Shown in pieces: positions 1 to 11,100 of a DNA stretch of 19,321 nucleotides. The notes beneath the pieces are model-generated. The model was not told the origin of the DNA. It made no database searches and was given only the letters and a program-made list of their open reading frames with translations. Position 1 is the first letter of the stretch, and every line of letters starts with the position of its first letter. Origin of the DNA: Schoenoplectus triqueter (taxonomy: Eukaryota; Streptophyta; Magnoliopsida; Poales; Cyperaceae); contig CAXKVV010000769.1 in the NCBI GenBank assembly GCA_964058805.1, positions 1 through 19,321 of the forward strand. Reading direction: 5' to 3'. The translations under genes and the position numbers were made by a program.

Positions 1-1221
1 ACTTGATGAGAAATTCTCATTTCTTTCTTCAACGAAGCAGATTGTGAGTAGTGCATGTGAAGAAGACAAGGTAATTGAGTCTTGAATAAGGTCTAGAGCT
101 AAATAACCCTGAATTAAAAAAAGAAGTTTTTTGTTCCCTGCCATGTTCAGTCCATACCAAGTTATCAACATAAAGTAGCTGCATAAGCCCAGATTTTTTC
201 TATGTTACTGTGTTTTAAGATGCTCAGAGTATAAACATGACTTGCTGCTTGATCTCAACTTCCTTAAAAGTAAAAAAAGAGCAAAACTGCCACATGAACT
301 ATTTTTATCTTCCTTTTGCTTTAATTGTTATGACTAACTGATTTCTAATTTAAGCTAATCGTTTTTGAGCATGGAGATCTAGTTTTTGTCTTCAACTTTC
401 ACCCTGAAAACACTTATGAGGGGTAATTACAATTCACTCAATGGATCTATTTTGTTCCAGTATATTTAGTAATTGTTGGACTAGTGATATGTAACTATAA
501 GAACTGATGTTATTTATTTTGTGGAACTTTCAGGTATAAAGTTGGTTGTGACTTACCTGGAAAATACAGAGTGGCACTGGACTCTGATGCCTTCGAATTT
601 GGTGGAAAAGGAAGAGTAAGTTCACAATTTGTAGCTTATAATAAGTATTGAAATTTGATCATAACTGTAATTATGGATGGTACATACCAGATCCTATAGT
701 CCAATTATCACTGACTTCACCCCAGCTGTTGCTTAATGGTTTCCTATAGCTTTTGTCAGGATGGAATCCCATCAAGGAGACTAGTTATTAAAGCAAAAAA
801 ATAAAAAGGGCTTAAATGTTATTCTTTTATGGTTCTTTCATTGATCTAACCACAACTAATTCACCATTACAGGTTGGTCATGATGTGGACCATTTCACAG
901 AGCCTGAGGGCATACCCGGTAAACCTGAGACGAACTTCAACAACCGCCCAAATTCATTTAAAGTCCTCTCCCCATCCCGTACTTGTGTGGTACTACAATT
1001 TATACCCTTAAATAAACCCTTTACTCTCCACCTCACAAACATAAATCTCAACTTGCTGATGGCTGCTCAATGATGTTTTCTTTCTACTTGTCTTCTATCA
1101 GGTTTATTATAGGGTGAATGGAGATGCTGAATTTAAAGAAGAGTCGGAAATCCAGGAAATCATACCGAGTAAAGCAGATGTAGAGGAGATGCATTGTGAG
1201 GAGTCATCTGAGGAGGAGTAG
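1..1221 (+). CDS. SBE1: Starch branching enzyme class I (family B), 3' part, last five exons
   Basis: This enzyme cuts alpha-1,4 glucan chains and re-attaches them through alpha-1,6 links, making amylopectin branches in the plastid. Only the C-terminal 151 residues are here. Exons are 1-70 (runs in from outside; base 1 ends a split codon), 355-422, 534-615, 873-989 and 1102-1221 with a TAG stop. All introns are GT-AG and the phases join without a break. The segment covers the end of the catalytic barrel and the all-beta C-terminal domain (FVFNFHPENTYEGYKVGCD, then GKYRVALDSD, NNRPNSFKVLSPSRTC). The words NFHP, GCDLPGKYRVALDSD and VGHDVDHFT fit class I and not class II, which has NFHW and a GCLKPGKYK-type motif. 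The tail is short and very acidic, ending in Glu residues. Catalytic residues lie upstream, outside the window. The family is certain; the class rests on remembered motifs. Confidence 0.95.
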
Positions 1222-1387
1222 GTACCAGGACTGGTATCCATACAGCCAGTGGCTATGTTTATTTGCTTATATTGTAGTTATTTATGTTGTTTGCTTTATA
1301 TTTGGTTTGGTAGAAGTTTTGTATAGAGCTGTCTAAAAATAATTAAAAGTAAATATGTTAAAGTTTGTATCTATCTGTGTTGTAATC

Positions 1388-1393
1388 AATAAA
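1388..1393 (+). promoter_or_regulatory. Poly(A) signal of the branching enzyme gene
   Basis: AATAAA lies 167 bases past the TAG stop in T-rich and A-rich sequence, a normal distance for a plant 3' UTR. There is a weaker AT-rich candidate near 1338. The cleavage site itself cannot be read from sequence. Confidence 0.5.
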
Positions 1394-2285
1394 AAAAATA
1401 ATATGCGTTTGAACTAAAATTTGGCTTTGAGATGCATTATAAATTAATGCAGGGCCAGTGACCTGTATCAGGACAGAATGGCAAACATAAAAAGTATGTT
1501 ACTTGATGAGACTATTGTAGCTAAATTATGTTATAATTTCATAACTAAATTAGTTTACATCTCGCCCACTAGTTTATATCCTTCGTACTAATGCCAATGT
1601 AAGATGTGATCTTTGAAGTTGTGAGAAACTGTGGTGGATATTTTGAGAGATACCCAGGTAACCATCCGGTCTGACATCTCGTATTTTATTATATTTAAAA
1701 TGATTCCCTATCTTTCGTTCTTAGAAGAGGAAATATTATGGTTATTTTCAAATAGTTCCAAATTATATTTTTGGAAGTTTTGTTTATCTAAAATTTCCTG
1801 CTAATTTGCATAGGCACTCATTTTAATTCAGATGAATATTAATTCATTATGCTTTAAACAAGTGTAATTTCGAATTAGATAATGGTTCACGTGGTGGTTC
1901 AAATAAATTAATGAGGTTCAGCACATATTGACAACTCTTACTTCTTAATAACCGTTTTAAAGTGAAATTGACAGGAGTAATTTAGTGTTTTTTTTCAAAT
2001 AGTGACTAAAAATGTCACCCGCTTTCATTTATTTCCTAAAGCGATACATGATTTAAAAAAACAAAAGCAACTAATAAAAGAAGGACAAGAGGGGAGTCCC
2101 AAGCTCTTAAGATTATTTTTGATTTCAAAGCATGCTTCAACTTTGGAATCAACATTTAGATTAGAATAAAGTATAAAATTAAAAATGAGTTGCATTGAAA
2201 TTGGTCATCAAATTATGATCTAATACTTGAAACATGCCTTGAACCAAAAATAATCCCAAGCTCTTGGCACTCTCCCCATTCCATA
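1394..2285. other. Intergenic, no gene seen
   Basis: AT-rich sequence downstream of the branching enzyme gene. Both strands are full of stops, and I see no exon-like block, RNA gene or clear repeat. Confidence 0.6.
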
Positions 2286-2580
2286 GGGCTCGTTCGGATG
2301 TAGTCATTTTGATGGGAATGGAATTAGGTGGGTATGGGTTCCATAATGAAACTTTGTGGATTCCCAATGAGATGGGTTAATGGTTGGGAAAAAAAATTAA
2401 GTCCACCTCAATTGTTTTTCCCCTCACACTTACGTCCATTTTGCTGGGTCAAAGTGGGTTTGAATGGTACAATTCCCCAAACCCATTAAAAAAAATACTC
2501 ACCAGTCACCGAACACCATTTTGGAAAAACAACCCATCAATTAAAATTCCCACCTAATCTCATTACAACCGAACAGGTCC
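2286..2580. mobile_element. Miniature inverted-repeat element, GGGCTCGTTCGG type
   Basis: The left end GGGCTCGTTCGG and the right end CCGAACAGGTCC are imperfect inverted repeats, agreeing at 15 of the first 22 positions. The match resumes further in, where both arms carry ATTAGGTGGG facing inwards. TA lies on each side, fitting a TA target duplication, although a 3-bp TAA-type duplication is not exact. It is non-coding and 295 bp long. The superfamily is not certain: Tc1/mariner or PIF/Harbinger is possible. The element at 3535 shares its end and inner words. Confidence 0.65.
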
Positions 2581-3534
2581 TAAAGTTTAGGAAAGGCTGC
2601 AACAAACAACACTATAAAGGGAAGGGATCCCTGACCCGATGAATTTGGGATCGTGATCCGATCCGTTTTGATCCGAACTTAAAACCCGATTAATCTGAGG
2701 ACTGGTCAATTCATGGTCTAACTATGAACTGTGGTTGAAGTTTTCTCAAAAAATTCGAGATAAACCCATCCATTCTAGGTCCGACCCCACCCGATTGTCC
2801 AGCCCGAGCCCGTCTAATCCGACCCAAAAAATCTGACAGATCGTCCAAACCCGATAAACCTTTGAACCCGTTAAAATTCCAATAAAAAAGTTACTATGCC
2901 CGACGCTCAAATCAATATCAGTTATTATATCCAGCGCCAAAAGAGAGTTATTGCTAGAGCTTACTTGTATACACGAGAGTTATTTTTAATTTTTTATGAT
3001 AATTATCTTAAGATTTTTCTCATATGAAAAATATTGCTAGAGCTTTCACCATTAATTGTTGAGAATTAATACTAAAAGATGGTTAATATGTGAACCTTGA
3101 TTCACGTAATTTATAAACCAATATATAGATAAAAGAATAGTCGAACTTTCTAGTACATAACGATACGGAGCTAATACACGGATATAGTAATTGATGTTCT
3201 CATTCATATAAGTTATTATGTGCGCTAAACAAGTTATTATTTATGTTATATTTTGGGTTATTCGATTTTTTTTTATAATTTTGTTTATTTGGAACTATTT
3301 GAGTTAATTTATAAAATTGAAAAACAATAGTCGGTTCTTTTGTCCCAATCCGATCCGATCCGATCCAGCTCTCAATTAATTCGACCTACTCTATTAATTC
3401 GTGTGATCCACAGTTTTAAAACGAATCACGGTTGTATTATCTCAAAATCAATTCATCCTAACCCGATTCATTCTAATCCGTTAGACCGTCTTTGAATCGG
3501 ACTGCATTGACCTGATCTATCTTTAAAACACTAA
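2581..3534. other. Intergenic, GATCC/CCGAC-rich low-complexity DNA
   Basis: Repeated short words (GATCCGATCC, CCCGACCC, AACCCGAT) cluster at about 2630-2890 and 3340-3500, with plain AT-rich sequence between. The words recur in the element at 18336-18815, so these may be worn copies of similar elements, but I found no paired ends. No coding signal. Confidence 0.45.
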
Positions 3535-3815
3535 GCCCCCGTTCGGCAGCCACAATTCCTTTGGGCATGAGTTTCATTAGGTATGGGTTTCATCAGAACC
3601 ATTTTTCTTGGTTCCTGCGATATGGGAAAAAATTAATTCAATCTAAGTGAATAAAATTTTTCCCACTCAAAATATGAAGAGAATAACTATTATGATGGGA
3701 TTTATAATCCAATCCCGCACAACTCCAACCGACAGCCGAACAGGTATGGGAAAAAATAATTTTAGTCTCTAATACCCACCATATCCTACACCCAGGATTG
3801 CAAACGAACATGCCC
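3535..3815. mobile_element. Miniature inverted-repeat element flanked by TAA
   Basis: The left end GCCCCCGTTCGGCAGC and the right end (read from outside, GGGCATGTTCGTTTGC) match at 9 of 16 positions. Exact TAA copies flank it at 3532-3534 and 3816-3818, as expected for PIF/Harbinger-type elements. An inner CCGAACAGG at about 3738 resembles the right end of the 2286-2580 element, so the true right end could be near 3742, or the element may be composite. Both elements share words such as GGTATGGGTTTCAT. Confidence 0.55.
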
Positions 3816-3870
3816 TAAAAGTTCCTCCATCCCACACATACTTCTCCTACAGAGCATAATAACAACACTC

Positions 3871-3905
3871 ACGAATTATTCACGAATAATTCGTGAATAA
3901 TTCGT
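3871..3905. repeat. Perfect 35-bp palindrome with single-base centre
   Basis: The 17-base arms are exact inverted copies around base 3888. They are built from the words ACGAATTATTC and GAATAATTCGT. Smaller pieces of the same pattern lie at 3931-3943, itself a 13-bp palindrome, and 3987-4002. It could form a cruciform or be the remnant of a small element. Confidence 0.85.
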
Positions 3906-4290
3906 TTTTTCACCCATAGCCGGATATTTCACGAATAATTCGTCAGTTTAATATACAATGTATTTTTTTGATCAAAAAAATATTTTATTCGTGAATTATT
4001 CAGCAAAAAAAACACATTATATATTATTTTATATAAAATTTTATAGTTTTTAATATATTTTGAATATTTTATCAATATAATATATATTTTATTTATATTA
4101 TGTAAAACAAACTATTTTCGAATTATATCCATATTATATCCGAACGTCGAATTTTTGATCTCGCCCAACGTTTCCCGAATCACACACTTATTACTCTGCT
4201 ACAGAGTACAGAAAGCGAGCCCCGCACCCCAACTGTTGGGCGACACAAAATAGCATAGGGAAGGGATATTCAGAGCCATTCCTTCCTTTA

Positions 4291-4427
4291 GGGCCTGTTT
4301 GGAGATAACCCACGCGTGGGATTAATTGAGGGAAATTAATTGATTTCTACTGTACGCGCGGGTTAAAAAAAATTGATCAGATTGAAATTTTTTTCATGAC
4401 TGAACAGTCCGCGCGTCCAACGGACCC
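4291..4427. mobile_element. Short 137-bp element, GGGCCTGTTTGG type
   Basis: It starts GGGCCTGTTTGG and ends CCAACGGACCC, an imperfect inverted pair, flanked by TTA on the left and TAA on the right, with TA in common. Inside is the perfect 12-bp palindrome CCCACGCGTGGG at 4309-4320, plus two further CG-rich words. Non-coding. It lies about 600-740 bp upstream of the ELC start, so it may be part of that promoter. Confidence 0.55.
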
Positions 4428-4949
4428 TAATTGAAAGTGAGAATACAAAATAAATTTGAACTAATAAAATACTATATGGATGGAAAGAAAAAAAATTAGC
4501 TCTTTTTTTCCTATGGAGAAGGGATGGCTCGAACATAGGCTACATGTATGAGATCGTTATTCTCTGCGGATATTTTCTGTGCGGAGATTTCTGTAGAGAA
4601 ATCACAACGACTTAAAAAAATTTAAATATGAATTTTGATGTACGAAACTATTTATTACTGTTAAATCAAAACCGTTAAATAATCAAACCACACAAATTAA
4701 AACAACCACAACTACACCGAGAGATCAGCAGATGATATGATTCCACATGTATGATGTATTTCAGAATCCTGATTTCAGTTATAAATCCAATATTAGACCA
4801 GGTTCATAGTGCATCTCTTCGACTAGACTCTCTTCCGGTCTCCTGCCCAATCTCTGCGTGCTTCGTGTCGAAGAAAACCTGAAACACCAGACCCAAGGTC
4901 CAAAACAACACGCTCCCCTCCCTCGCTCGGTCGCTCATTCCCTTCTCTC
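4428..4949 (+). promoter_or_regulatory. Probable promoter and 5' UTR region of the ELC-like gene
   Basis: Sequence is AT-rich to about 4800 and then C/T-rich, as plant 5' UTRs often are. I see no convincing TATA box at a fixed distance. The transcription start is probably after about 4800, judged only from the change in composition. Confidence 0.35.
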
Positions 4950-4989
4950 CCAAGTCTCGTCGCACCGATCCAAGTCTCGTCGCACCGAT
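4950..4989 (+). repeat. Exact 20-bp tandem duplication in the ELC leader
   Basis: Positions 4950-4969 and 4970-4989 are identical and adjacent. They end 38 bases before the ATG and probably lie in the 5' UTR. The identity suggests a recent duplication. Confidence 0.9.
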
Positions 4990-5027
4990 TCTAAATTTCT
5001 AATCTACTCTCCTCCTCTCAAAATCAG

Positions 5028-6236
5028 ATGGCGCCGCCGCCGACTCTTCCGACGGGTTCTACCCAGGCGGCGCAGTACGCCGCTCAGTTCCTCAACCAAG
5101 CGCTCTCTCAGCGCGGCCCCTCCGCTCTCCCCTACTCCGAAGACGTCAAGTGGCTGATTCGCAACCACCTCGTTTCCCTCGTCGAGACCTTCCCTTCTCT
5201 CCACCCCAAATCCGCGCTTTTTACTCACAACGACGGTCGTAGCGCCACGCTCCTCCAGGCCGACGGTACTTTTCCCATCCTCTTCTCTGGCGTCCTCTAT
5301 AATATCCCGGCCGTGATCTGGCTCCCCGAGCCATATCCCCGCTCTCCTCCGCTGGTTTATCTCAATCCGACCAGAGACATGGTGATCAAGCCAAATCATC
5401 CCCACGTGGATCGGTCGGGACTCGTGCACGTGCCCTACCTCAGATCGTGGATATTTCCCTCATCCAATCTAGTCGATCTGGTCCGGTCACTTTCGCACCT
5501 GTTTGGGCTTGATCCTCCTCTTTTCACTCGGCAGGCACCGAGCCCAAGCCAGAGCCCTACCCCAAACCCTAGTGTTCGACCGGTTGTCTCTCAACCTATT
5601 ACCTCCTCTGCTGCTTCTCCTAGTAATTCGTATGGGGGACGGATGTTCCCACCACCACCACCACAGCCTACACCACCTGTAGCTGCAGAGGATCCTGCTG
5701 ATGTATTCCGGAGGAATGCGATTGGGAAGCTTGTAAACATGGTGCATGAAGATATGGCAGCTATGAGGCGTGCCAGAGAGGCAGAGATGGATGGGCTTTG
5801 CTCTGTACAAGCTGAGCTAAAAAGGAGAGAAGAAGAACTTTTGAGGGGTTTACATGAGATGAACGAAGAGAAAGAGACGCTTGAGCAACAGCTCCAGATG
5901 GTTTTGATGAACACTGATGCAATTGAGGGATGGGTTAGAGATAATGAATTGAAGAGAAGGAGAGAATTTGATATTGATGATGTATTTGTACCGGCTGATG
6001 ATTTGTCAAGGCAGATGGTGGAGTGCACAGCTGCCGACCTTGCTGCTGAGGATACAATATATGCACTCGATAAGGCAGTACAAGATAGTTCTATCCCATT
6101 TGAGGCTTATTTGAAGAATGTTAGAATGCTGTCTCGGGAGCAATTCTTCCATAGGGCACTTTCAGCTCGGGTGAGGGCTGCACAGATCCAGTCCCAGGTT
6201 GCCAGCATGGCAGCACGGGCCCCACAGTATGGATGA
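5028..6236 (+). CDS. ELC: ELC/VPS23 (TSG101-type) ESCRT-I subunit, intronless
   Basis: This is the ubiquitin-binding subunit of ESCRT-I, which sorts ubiquitinated membrane proteins into multivesicular endosomes; in Arabidopsis ELC also affects cytokinesis. The 402-residue frame is one uninterrupted exon, as in the Arabidopsis gene. Domains: UEV at about 25-165 (YNIPAVIWLPEPYPRSPP, then NHPHVDRSGLVHVPYL), where the E2 catalytic Cys is absent, as expected for a UEV; a Pro/Ser-rich linker at 170-220 with a run of prolines; a Glu/Arg-rich coiled coil at about 240-295; and a C-terminal steadiness box at about 320-392 (AAEDTIYALDKA, then YLKNVRMLSREQFFHRAL). The ATG at 5028 follows in-frame C/T-rich leader sequence and gives the usual N-terminus. 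Codon use shifts from GC-rich to AT-rich along the gene. No damage seen. Confidence 0.95.
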   Translation: MAPPPTLPTGSTQAAQYAAQFLNQALSQRGPSALPYSEDVKWLIRNHLVSLVETFPSLHPKSALFTHNDGRSATLLQADGTFPILFSGVLYNIPAVIWLPEPYPRSPPLVYLNPTRDMVIKPNHPHVDRSGLVHVPYLRSWIFPSSNLVDLVRSLSHLFGLDPPLFTRQAPSPSQSPTPNPSVRPVVSQPITSSAASPSNSYGGRMFPPPPPQPTPPVAAEDPADVFRRNAIGKLVNMVHEDMAAMRRAREAEMDGLCSVQAELKRREEELLRGLHEMNEEKETLEQQLQMVLMNTDAIEGWVRDNELKRRREFDIDDVFVPADDLSRQMVECTAADLAAEDTIYALDKAVQDSSIPFEAYLKNVRMLSREQFFHRALSARVRAAQIQSQVASMAARAPQYG

Positions 6237-7603
6237 TATCCGGATTGCCATATCGGAGGTTGGTATGGTTGTTATTTTTTTTTGGTAAAACCTCGGTCAT
6301 GATGATTTGTGTTTGTTTGGGTATACAGGTGTGTTTGTTTAGTTGATAGTTTATTATGTGTTTTGTTAATAAGATTTTTGTTATTGATTGATTCATCTCG
6401 GTTCAGTATTTTGATGATCTAATATAGAGATTTTGTTGCTTGGCCTCAGTCTATTATGGTAACTCACACCATTCAGTACTATATGCAATGTAATTAGTTA
6501 ATGCTCATTAATAGTCATTGCCATTGCATATGTTCAGTGGTACTTTTAGGAGGAAAAATCCTTGTATCTTTATTATCTATTGCATTATTATATTTTATAT
6601 CTCAGGCCACATGGAAATTACTCATCTATTTCATTGACAAATGCGTCCTAAATTAACAAAAGCTATGCTTAAAGTTCTAGTTGAGTATTTTTCTTTGCCA
6701 ATTATGGATTGGATGCCGTTGGAATGACATTACATGTTTGACTACCAGTAGAACTGTTAGCACAAAACATTTCAAGTATTGATGCAGATAATGCTTGGAT
6801 CAAGTATTTTCCTCCCAAATTTACTGGTTTTCATTTTTGTTAAGTTTTATTTCTGATAGTTATTGGGTTATTTGAGGTTCAGGATGCCCTTTAGATATAT
6901 ATTTAATTTTGGCCCAGAAAATAAACAGTTCAATTTTGTGCTGAATTTTGTAGTATTGTAGTTTGTTGATGATACTGAAATCAACCTTTTTTTTAATTGG
7001 ACCTACAAGTGCTAATTGTACCCAATTACTCTAATATAAGAAAACCACATAAAACTACGAAAAAAAACATCATAAAATATCATTAGTGAATGTTTTCTAC
7101 CAATAGCTCATAGGAAACATTTGTAGACTTCCTTGCTTGTATTTTGTTAATATCTTTTGAGCTATTAATTATTGCTGCCTTGTATCTCTTGCAAACCTAT
7201 CTTTAGTTGTTATTGCATGTAACAAAATGTATAGATAACTCAACTCTTCAGGTAATTGCAGAATTATCTTTACCCTGCATCTGAATACGTGCTGATTTTA
7301 CAATTATAATATTTTTTGTGGAAATCATTACATATGAATGACTCTCCAAATAGGGCAGGACTTGTATGGAAATAGTATATTATTTTTAAAAGGACTAAGA
7401 TCTAATTAATATATTATTCCACTGTGATAAGCTGTACCGTCCACACGTAGTTTACATCAATCGATCTATATGTGGATTTAAAACAGTGCATTAAATTTGT
7501 GCAAGGCCATTCATGAAAATACATGCCTTTCTAGTCTGATTTAAGTCCTGAAGGCATTTATTGTTGTTATTCTTAGTGACGGAGTAATGTAACTTTTTGA
7601 CGG
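6237..7603. other. 3' flank of the ELC gene, intergenic
   Basis: The first 200-350 bases are T-rich and probably 3' UTR; no AATAAA was found there, only AATAAG at about 6368. Inverted words ATATGCAATG (6481-6490) and CATTGCATAT (6522-6531) could pair as a small hairpin. The rest is AT-rich with no gene seen. Confidence 0.5.
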
Positions 7604-7915
7604 TATGTTTGGATGGCACGAGAAGCAGAATAACTCTTGTTTTCAAAATAGGAATAGTAACAGTGGAATTAAATGCAAATTTGTTATTTCAGAACAGTGA
7701 GAATAACTAATATTTTACTATTTCGAGGGAGAGATGGAATAACTGTTGTTCTTCTCAATTCTCTATTATTATTCTAAACAATATTTTTATTATTCGGAAT
7801 AGTATTATCTTTTTACTATTCTCACGCTAACCGAAAAATCATTATTTTTCATTATCCTTATTTATTATTTTTAATTTCTCTATTCTTATGCTATTTTATG
7901 CACGATCCAAACATT
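7604..7915. mobile_element. Miniature inverted-repeat element, ATGTTTGGAT termini
   Basis: ATGTTTGGAT at 7605-7614 is matched exactly in inverse at 7905-7914, and the neighbouring GCACG/CACG words also pair loosely. The inside is rich in GAATAAC and CTATTATT words that face each other. Exact ends and target duplication are unclear. Non-coding. Confidence 0.55.
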
Positions 7916-8291
7916 TCTGAGGGACCAACTTCTTGATTTGGATTTCCTTTTAATTTTTTTTTCATTTGTGTGCTACTTTTCTTTATGTCATTCATGTTAG
8001 CTGGTCATATGCAGAGTTCCTTTTGTGAACTTACAATATATCGAGGACACTTCTTTGCTTGAAACTATTTTTTATTTATTTATTTTTATATCATCTCCCG
8101 TACTCGTTAATATCGCATCAGTATTTCCGTCTTATGATGCTGTTTAAACGTGATACTACTGCTCGCAGAAGGTTTCATATATATAAACTGAGTTTAGCCT
8201 TTTTGTGTTAAGCAGAGAAACTATTTACCGCGATGTTTTCTTTTCCTCTGATAATTTTTTCGTTACTCGCAGATTTTAATAATAACAAAGT
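7916..8291. other. Intergenic, nothing recognised
   Basis: AT-rich sequence between two short elements, with no open frame or repeat of note. Confidence 0.5.
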
Positions 8292-8662
8292 CAGGGTGGA
8301 ACCAGGATTTGGAACAGGATTTGATTATAGAGGGGTCAGATTGGCGGGATCCAAAAAAATAATTATAATATATTAAAAAGTTATTAAATAATAATTATGT
8401 TGACAACAATACTAAATATTAAATAAATTTTAAATTATAATGTCACTAATATAACATAAGAAAAAGAAGAAGTATATTGTATGTATAATTTTTTTTTTCT
8501 AAAATAAAGACTAAATTGATAACTAATTTTTATAATTGAGGGGCCAATTGATAATGGAGAGGCCAATCGGTAATGTTATGCAAATATAACTAATTTATAA
8601 TATCTATGAACATTTGAATAAATCATGGAGGCCAGCTCTTAACCCTAATAAATCCGCCCGTG
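8292..8662. mobile_element. Worn short element, GGTGGAACCAGGATTT / AATCCGCCCGTG ends
   Basis: The left end GGTGGAACCAGGATTT resembles the inverse of the right end AAATCCGCCCGTG. Such GGCGGATCCAGG-type ends are common in short dispersed plant repeats. The inside has GAGGGGCCAATTG twice in near form (about 8538 and 8560). The element at 17027-17462 has similar ends. No target duplication found; boundaries approximate. Confidence 0.4.
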
Positions 8663-9275
8663 TACAATACAATTTATTATTCATATCTCATATCGTTCCA
8701 TTTCATATTGGTAGGAACAAGGGCCCGCGTCAGAGGTTTTAATACAATGAATAAAAACAAGGTAATAGGTTTGGTACCAGAAAAGGCTCAAAGGGTCCAA
8801 ACATAATACAACAATTTGAACTTTGTAGTAATACCTAATTTTATTTTACTTTTTTTATGATGACTGAAAATTTGGCTAAATTATGATTATAATGATAAAT
8901 TATACTAGAGCTCACGTATATTTTGGGTGAATGCTGTGATGATCGAATATTGTTGTAAATAATATGAATTAAGGATTTGTACATGTCTCGATTCACGTGT
9001 ATGATTTTTTTCCTGATATTTATTATTTTTTATCTCAAATTGTCAAACAAAATAACCTAAAGGGGAAACACAATAAAAATAAGAAACAAGTAAAAAGGGA
9101 CGGTACCTGTAATTGGAACTCGAATTAAATATAACTTGGATCACCACACACACTTAACGTAATTAATAAAGTGAAATAATGAAATCTCGAAAGAATGGAT
9201 AAGACACGCATACAACTGATTTAACATAACAAACATTGTAAAAATAAATAAATAAGAATGCGTTAAGTAAATTTT
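8663..9275. other. Intergenic, nothing recognised
   Basis: AT-rich non-coding sequence. No purine tract lies immediately before 9276, which argues against 9276 being the start of the 3' LTR of an intact retrotransposon. Confidence 0.45.
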
Positions 9276-10416
9276 TGACACCCCTAAATACAGTAGAAAT
9301 ATTGTCAAAATTTTTATGAAATAGCGATAAAATCTGAACAGACGTAAATCTAATGCGTCGTTATAATTAATCGTAAAATCATGAATTAAATTACGTTAAA
9401 ACTAATAAATGATCAATTTAATTCAAAATAATAGTTGATATAGTCGACTCGGATCCACTCGCGGAGATCGAGGCCGATCCACGTAGACATAGAGACCCGA
9501 ATTGAACTATCATTATATCCGGTAATTTGACCATCATTTTTGGGGCCTACCCGCATTCACATGTTATATCATGTCATCTCGCATGTAGACATGATAGGAG
9601 TGAGACTCGAAAAATAATCCCGAGATAGGACTAGATAGAATTAAATAATCAAGTTGTAGATTATAATTATTAGGATAATATTATTACTATCACTAAGTAT
9701 TAATTTAATTAAGTAATTAATCATACATTAAATATATGAGAGTGCAGAGAGGCGGCCAGGGTAATTCTCAGTTTGTGGTTACCTTGCATAACTAGTCTAA
9801 CGGGCTACGTTTGGTAATCCGATTGGCCCGTGGGGCCCCTTGGTCTGTATATGCACTACACACCTTTACCTGTCGGTTATCTACCGACCCTGTCATTTGG
9901 CGGGTTCGGCTTGTGTAAGAGTGTTTTCTTTTAGATCAATATTTTATTATTATTATTTTGAATATGATTTATTTTTTAATCCAAAATTGAGCGATTAAGA
10001 TATCATGTCTTTCAGTGTTTAATGTGGGTGGACATATTCGAGACTAGAATCTACTCTGATGTATTATAATATTTTATTTAGCCTGCTTATTTAGGATCCT
10101 GATATGTCTGAAGGGCTTTCTCCTTTGGCCCCTGGTTGGTACAGAGAAAGTCTGGATGCGGTCCTTTGGTCCTAATGGGTACAGTTTAGTCTCCCATTTG
10201 TACTTCGTTTTGTCAATTCACGGATAGTTATCTCTTTTTGGCTATATGACAACTGAAAACATACTTATCAGTTTGCTTTTATTTTTTAAGGTGTATTATG
10301 AGATTTAATAGACCAAAGTACGTGCCTTTGCACGCTCACTCTCCTAAAGCGTTATCGCCTCGAGTACCCGAATAATCCGTTTATGTGATATTGGCACCGC
10401 ATAAACACAAAGTCCT

Positions 10417-10495
10417 AAGTTCGTAAGATGGGTCGCTGATGAGCCCGCTTAGGCAAGACTCAAGTTCGTAAGTTGGGTCGCTGGTGGTGCCCGCT
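10417..10495. repeat. Two tandem 33-34-bp repeats inside the LTR
   Basis: AAGTTCGTAAG(A/T)TGGGTCGCTG starts at 10417 and again at 10462, each copy ending in CCCGCT (10449, 10495). The pair differs at a few positions. Confidence 0.75.
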
Positions 10496-11058
10496 CGGGA
10501 TAGATCTGGTGATTTATAATCTCAGTATTTATTATGGGTGTTTGGTTCTCGTACCTTATATTTTATATTACATCATTATTTCACAGCTTTTCTATTTCAG
10601 GTTTTCTTGTCATTTCATGTCATAACATGTAGGTGTTTTTCTCAAATTATGCATCAAATATTATTAAATTCACACATGATTAATATATTATATTAAAATA
10701 CGTTATCGACATTTGGGTCCAGTCTAGGAAAGAAAATCAAATCTTAAGGCTGGATCTAAATCCGTACTGAGTATTTTTTAAATTACTCATATTTTCACGG
10801 TGGTTGTGGAATCCAGGTTTACAAGTGCAGGTCTAATTTTGATGAGAGTGTTCGGTGCAGTCATGCGAGATATCAGAGGTGCTTCGTCGCATCAGCACAG
10901 TGAGCTAGGTAGTTGATTAGGATTTATCGATTATCGGGTTTTTCTTTCTTTCTTTGGTTTTTATTTGAGATATTTTTACTACCCATTCCAATGAAGTTAG
11001 TCTCATCGGTGTCGGGCATTGTACCATACTGTTTATTATGGACTGTATATTATTTTAT

Positions 11059-11100
11059 ATTATTATTATTATTATTGTTGTTGTTGTTGTTGTTGTTGTT
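11059..11100. repeat. Microsatellite, (ATT)n then (GTT)n
   Basis: A run of TAT/ATT triplets passes directly into TTG triplets. It gives a false Leu-rich open frame at 10913-11119. Confidence 0.95.

Noticed and set aside
1..1221. Class II starch branching enzyme
   Set aside because: The C-terminal words (NFHP, GCDLPGKYR, VGHDVDHFT) fit class I, and the class II wording is absent.
2746..2940. Minus-strand open frame of 64 codons
   Set aside because: It is built from CCCGA/GATCC-rich low-complexity words and has no family likeness.
5004..5429. Minus-strand open frame of 141 codons opposite the ELC gene
   Set aside because: It mirrors the GC-rich 5' half of a well-supported gene; composition alone keeps it open and it has no family features. 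The other antisense frames at 5487-6028 are the same.
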